A stretch of DNA of 64,000 nt from Phoenix dactylifera (taxonomy: Eukaryota > Streptophyta > Magnoliopsida > Arecales > Arecaceae), in NCBI RefSeq assembly GCF_009389715.1, contig NC_052395.1, positions 23,981,482-24,045,481 of the forward strand. Reading direction: 5' to 3'. Position numbers and translations under genes: made by a program. This document shows positions 60,534 to 64,000 of this stretch, in pieces. Below the pieces are notes generated by a model, which saw only the letters and a program-made list of their open reading frames with translations, ran no database searches and was not told where the DNA came from. How positions within the stretch are numbered: the stretch's first letter is position 1; each line of letters starts with the position of its first letter.

Positions 60534-62142
60534 TCATATTCTGCTCGGTGTGGTATTGAAAATCAAATAAATTGGGAGTGTTTTATCTTCTATCTCTACC
60601 ACAAAGGTAGGATACACATACTTCGCTTCTATACTATCCCCTACAGGTGTACTAATAGCTAAGGGAATATGCATTAATATCTTATCCTTAGCTAACTTTT
60701 TAGCAAAATAATGGGACACAAATGAATGGGTAGCTCCAGAATCAAATAACACTCTAGCTTCAATCTTATCAATGAGGAGCATACCTGTCACAGCTGCATT
60801 CGATGCCTGTGCCTCCTGTGGATTTATCGTGAACACCCTTCCTTGCCCTCTGCCTACTGGAGCTGATGGCTGAGATGGTCCAGCACTCTGCTATGACGCT
60901 GGTGTCTGACCTCTGCCTCTGCCTACAGGCCCCCTACTACTAGGCCTGTCCATCTGCACAGAAGGGTAGGATGCCAAAGGCACCAACTGCTGGGTGGCAC
61001 CCTGTGGGCATTCTCTGGCAAAATGACCCGGCTGTCCACATCTGTAGCACACTCCCTGACCCATTCTGCATCTGCCAGGGTGCTGCTTCCCACATATGCC
61101 ACATACTGGCCATGATTGGAACCTAGATTCAGTTCTGGCCATAGTGACTGGAGGACGAGGTACTGATGGTAGAAAAGTATCTTGTGATTGACCTCTTTCC
61201 CTCCATTTCCTCTTACGTGGGGCAGGTGGAGCTGAGTGTACAGACTGCTCCGCCGGGCCCTCCGGGAGATCTACTCCCTCAGATCTACCTCTACTGCTTT
61301 GCTCCTTCCCCACACTCATTTTCCTCTGTTCTCTTTCAGCTCTTTCCTCTTTGTTTCTGGTCTCCCACTGTTTTGCTTTATCTATCAGCCTAGACAAGGT
61401 GGGGACCTCTACTGCCAGTACTGCATTATAAAGTGGAAAAATCAGACCCCGCCTGAATCTTTCTATCCTGGCAGCTTCAGTGGGGATGATGTAAGGAGCA
61501 TACTTCCCCAATCTAGTGAACTCACGAGCGTACTCAGATACGCTCATTTCGGGCATCTGCTTCGGCCTCTCAAACTGAAGAGCCCGATTTTGCCTCTCAG
61601 CCGGAGACAAAAACTCATCCATCACTGCTTGCCTGAACTCTTTCCAGGTTGGAGGATTCCTACTGTACAATCTGTCCTCTGCTTGTCTCTGGTACCAGTC
61701 CCAGGCATCTTCCTTCATTGTAAGCCCTACAAGTTCTATAGCTCTTGCATCAGAACAGGGCAGTCTCCGTATAGTCTCCGTATCATCTTTTCAGTCTCCT
61801 CCAAAAATCTCTGAGGATCTTCATCTTCTCCCCCTTAAACTCCAGGGTTCTGAGCCTAAGAAATTCCTGTACAGTAATCCCTTCATCATCTAGAGCCCGC
61901 CTGGCCAAACTTCTTGGCACAGGTACAGGAGGTGAGATGGATACTACTGACGGGGCAGGAGGCTTTCCTCGAGCAATCTGCTCTCTTAAAGCCTGATTCT
62001 CCGCCAAAAGTTGTTTTACCAATGGATCTCTACTTCCTACCTCCCCTTGATCATCAACTCTCTGCCTGTCTGCTGGAGGAGATTTTTCTCTTTGGGGCTC
62101 GATATGTGTGGAACCCGCATCCAATGCTATATCTGGCTCCAT
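60534..62142 (-). pseudogene. Tekay-like gag and partial protease
   Basis: Gag starts at 62142. Two frame breaks occur before the conserved segment at 61718: a one-base slip near 61835 and an 11 bp tandem duplication AGTCTCCGTAT (61762-61783). The middle carries AWDWYQRQAED, the FERPKQMPEMSVSEYAREF segment and the CCHC knuckle CYRCGQPGHFAREC. A TAG at 60891-60893 separates it from an in-frame protease with VLFDSGATHSFVS (about 60746). The protease stops after TLPIYLI, before its second conserved half. Not functional without repair and a helper. Confidence 0.85.
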
Positions 62143-62335
62143 CCTCCTTCCAAGACGAGCAGATCCTCTCCTTGGAGGTATTCTTTATATATCTACATAC
62201 TGAGTCATAAAATGCTTTACTAAATTGTAAATGACCCAGCAAATAGCATAAAAAAAAATCCTATGCTCCACAGTATAATCCTATACTTAATCCTGACTCA
62301 CCCTATTGCTCCGACAGGACTCTTGTTTAACCTTT

Positions 62336-62347
62336 GCTCTGATACCA
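62336..62347 (-). other. Tekay-like primer-binding site
   Basis: Plus strand GCTCTGATACCA, that is TGGTATCAGAGC on the minus strand, 5 bases from the 5' LTR. Confidence 0.88.
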
Positions 62348-62352
62348 AGTTT

Positions 62353-64000
62353 TGTCACGACCCCCGCCCCGTTCCCGGCGGGCCGCCGCGACGGTCCTAG
62401 GGTGCGGGTAGGCATAAGGTCACCAGCCACCACGTAGAACCTTACTACCTATCAATCATCCATAAATTCTGAAAAAAATTTGGCATGATGCATGCACAAA
62501 ATGATCACCTTTCCTATGGTGACCTGTCAGGATTATCTCAATACATACAACAACACTACCTGTCAGAGCAGCAATCACATAATCTGTCACATAATAAACC
62601 TGGACAATATATAGTAATATATTATCACAGGCACACAACTGATCTGCACACATATATATATACCTACTTTCCAATCCATCCATGATCAACCCATATCCAC
62701 AACAGGATCTATGACTGTAACTATGCACTATATACAATAGAAGGTTTATAATATACCAAAAGGTATAAACCTCTATCTACATTATACTATACTATGGAGC
62801 GGCACAGCTAGCAGGCAACCTCTAACCCTGCTCCTCTCTATACAATACCTGCCCTGCAATCAAAAACACCAAACTGGGGAGTGAGTATATGAATACTCAG
62901 TGAGTGGAGTAGAGAGTACTATGCACATGAGACAGAATATAATCATGGCTCGAGATGAAATCTTAAGATCAATAACAAGATGAACATGATCTCAACATAG
63001 AGAATATGGAGTAAATCATCAATATCACCACAATCAATATCAACTCATCTAAAGCATATATGGAATAATCAAGTAAACATATATGCTACTCATGAATATG
63101 CTCAACAGATCATAATGCTGGAACATACAAATCAGGTGTCAATATGCTGAATCATCGATAAATAGCTATCGGGAGGTGGGTCTTACGCCCCAGGCGAACC
63201 ACAGCAACTCCCTACTGCCATATGCATACATAGAATATGACACCACACCAATATGTAAATCAGGGTGTCAATGTGCGAAATCATCACTAGACAGCTGTCG
63301 GGAGGTGGGCTTTACGCCCCAGGCGAACCAGCAACAACTCCCCACTATCACATGCATATGCAGGATAAGACACCATACTGATAATGTAAATGCTGGCCAG
63401 TATCCAGAACAGAAATCCATCTCACATCTATATACTAAACGGCACCTCGCGGGAATTCTATATCCGCGGAAAGCCATACTGCACCTCGCGGGGTCTTACT
63501 ATGTCCGGCGGCAAGCAGAATATAAGTCATAGGACCGGCCGATCCTACGCCTAGGACCGTGTCCCTCCTAGGAAGGGACTGGGCTCCGCCCACCCAGAAG
63601 GCTACTATGTGTACACAGGCCGATGTTCAACCCCCATCGACTATAGGTGTCCTGCAGATACTGCCAAGCCATGCATAAATGCCATAATGCACTCTTCCAA
63701 TACTCTACTAAAAAGGAGTATGATCAAGACTACCACTCACTCGACTCCGACCCAATCATAAACTAACATCAGGGTTGGGAGTGAGGGGTCAAGGGTGTGC
63801 AATGCAACTCAATATACCATGAGAAGGGCTCTACAAGTCTTTGAAATGGAGGAAATGAAATCAATTTACAAAAGAAGTCATTTCACAATTTGGAACCCAT
63901 TTAATTACTCATCTACCCCTCATAATTCCTCTTAATGTTCCCTCAAATGCATGTACAGAATAATCAAGCATGGAGAACAAAACATAGAGGAATCTACCAC
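62353..64000 (-). repeat. Tekay-like 5' LTR (first 1648 bp seen)
   Basis: Aligns with 57537 onward with scattered substitutions. The rest lies beyond the window. Confidence 0.85.

Larger units (their letters stand above)
57537..64000 (-). mobile_element. Tekay/Del-like Ty3/gypsy element lacking most of pol, 5' LTR truncated by window
   Basis: On the minus strand: 5' LTR (64000-62353), PBS TGGTATCAGAGC, gag, partial protease, purine tract, 3' LTR (60449-57537). The frame passes from the protease into a pol-end-like peptide with reverse transcriptase, RNase H and integrase missing. It is therefore non-autonomous. Confidence 0.85.

Noticed and set aside
1-64000. tRNA or rRNA genes
   Set aside because: Only primer-binding sites complementary to tRNA ends were seen; no cloverleaf-capable gene was recognised by eye.

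Overview
This window looks like nuclear DNA of a flowering plant. It holds two multi-exon genes with plant splice signals, and almost everything else is LTR retrotransposons, LINE pieces and hAT or Tourist-type DNA elements. The long introns and the ACD6-like, TraB and DUF247 families fit angiosperms. A monocot, perhaps a palm, is my guess from general impression, not something the sequence proves.

Layout. 1-11444 is a nest. A minus-strand LTR element without coding capacity (LARD-like, 2.6 kb LTRs) sits inside a decayed Ty1/copia element, which itself sits inside a relic of an ankyrin gene (11445-11711). 12276-15139 (minus) is an apparently intact three-exon ACD6-like ankyrin/PGG membrane protein gene. 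15140-22928 is mostly anonymous, with a LINE RNase H relic near 19.9 kb and an exon-like chain at 20.3-22.2 kb. 22929-34221 is a complete Athila-like Ty3/gypsy element: identical-length 1660 bp LTRs, a 5 bp target duplication, and one nonsense codon in a gag-pol frame of about 1785 codons. 34227-38109 holds two relics of the ankyrin-family PGG exon and two 5'-truncated LINEs, the second with a perfect 12 bp target duplication just upstream of the next gene.

38388-49172 (plus) is an apparently intact nine-exon TraB-domain gene (384 residues). It includes one GC-AG intron, an intronic duplication that copies a 5' splice site, a Tourist-like MITE and a 956 bp hAT-like element with an 8 bp target duplication. 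50466-50920 is a DUF247 relic. 51202-57460 is an internally deleted chromovirus with 384 bp LTRs, interrupted by a 1839 bp hAT-like element (8 bp target duplication) with a GC-rich, minisatellite-laden interior. 57537-64000 is a minus-strand Tekay/Del-like element cut down to gag and part of the protease; its 5' LTR runs off the window.

The two host genes have no visible functional link. The recurrent theme is non-autonomous derivatives. Three of the LTR elements have lost most of pol while keeping PBS, PPT and LTRs, and the LARD retains what looks like the last codons of a Tekay-type pol, so it may depend on relatives of the element at the right edge. The least ordinary structures are the degenerate array of about 46 bp beside the LARD primer-binding site, whose units resemble the PBS/LTR junction itself, and the cargo-like interior of the hAT element at 53-55 kb. 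I found no operon-like, CRISPR-like or otherwise clearly new multi-gene system. Exon coordinates come from reading splice signals and family resemblance by eye; no alignment or search was run.
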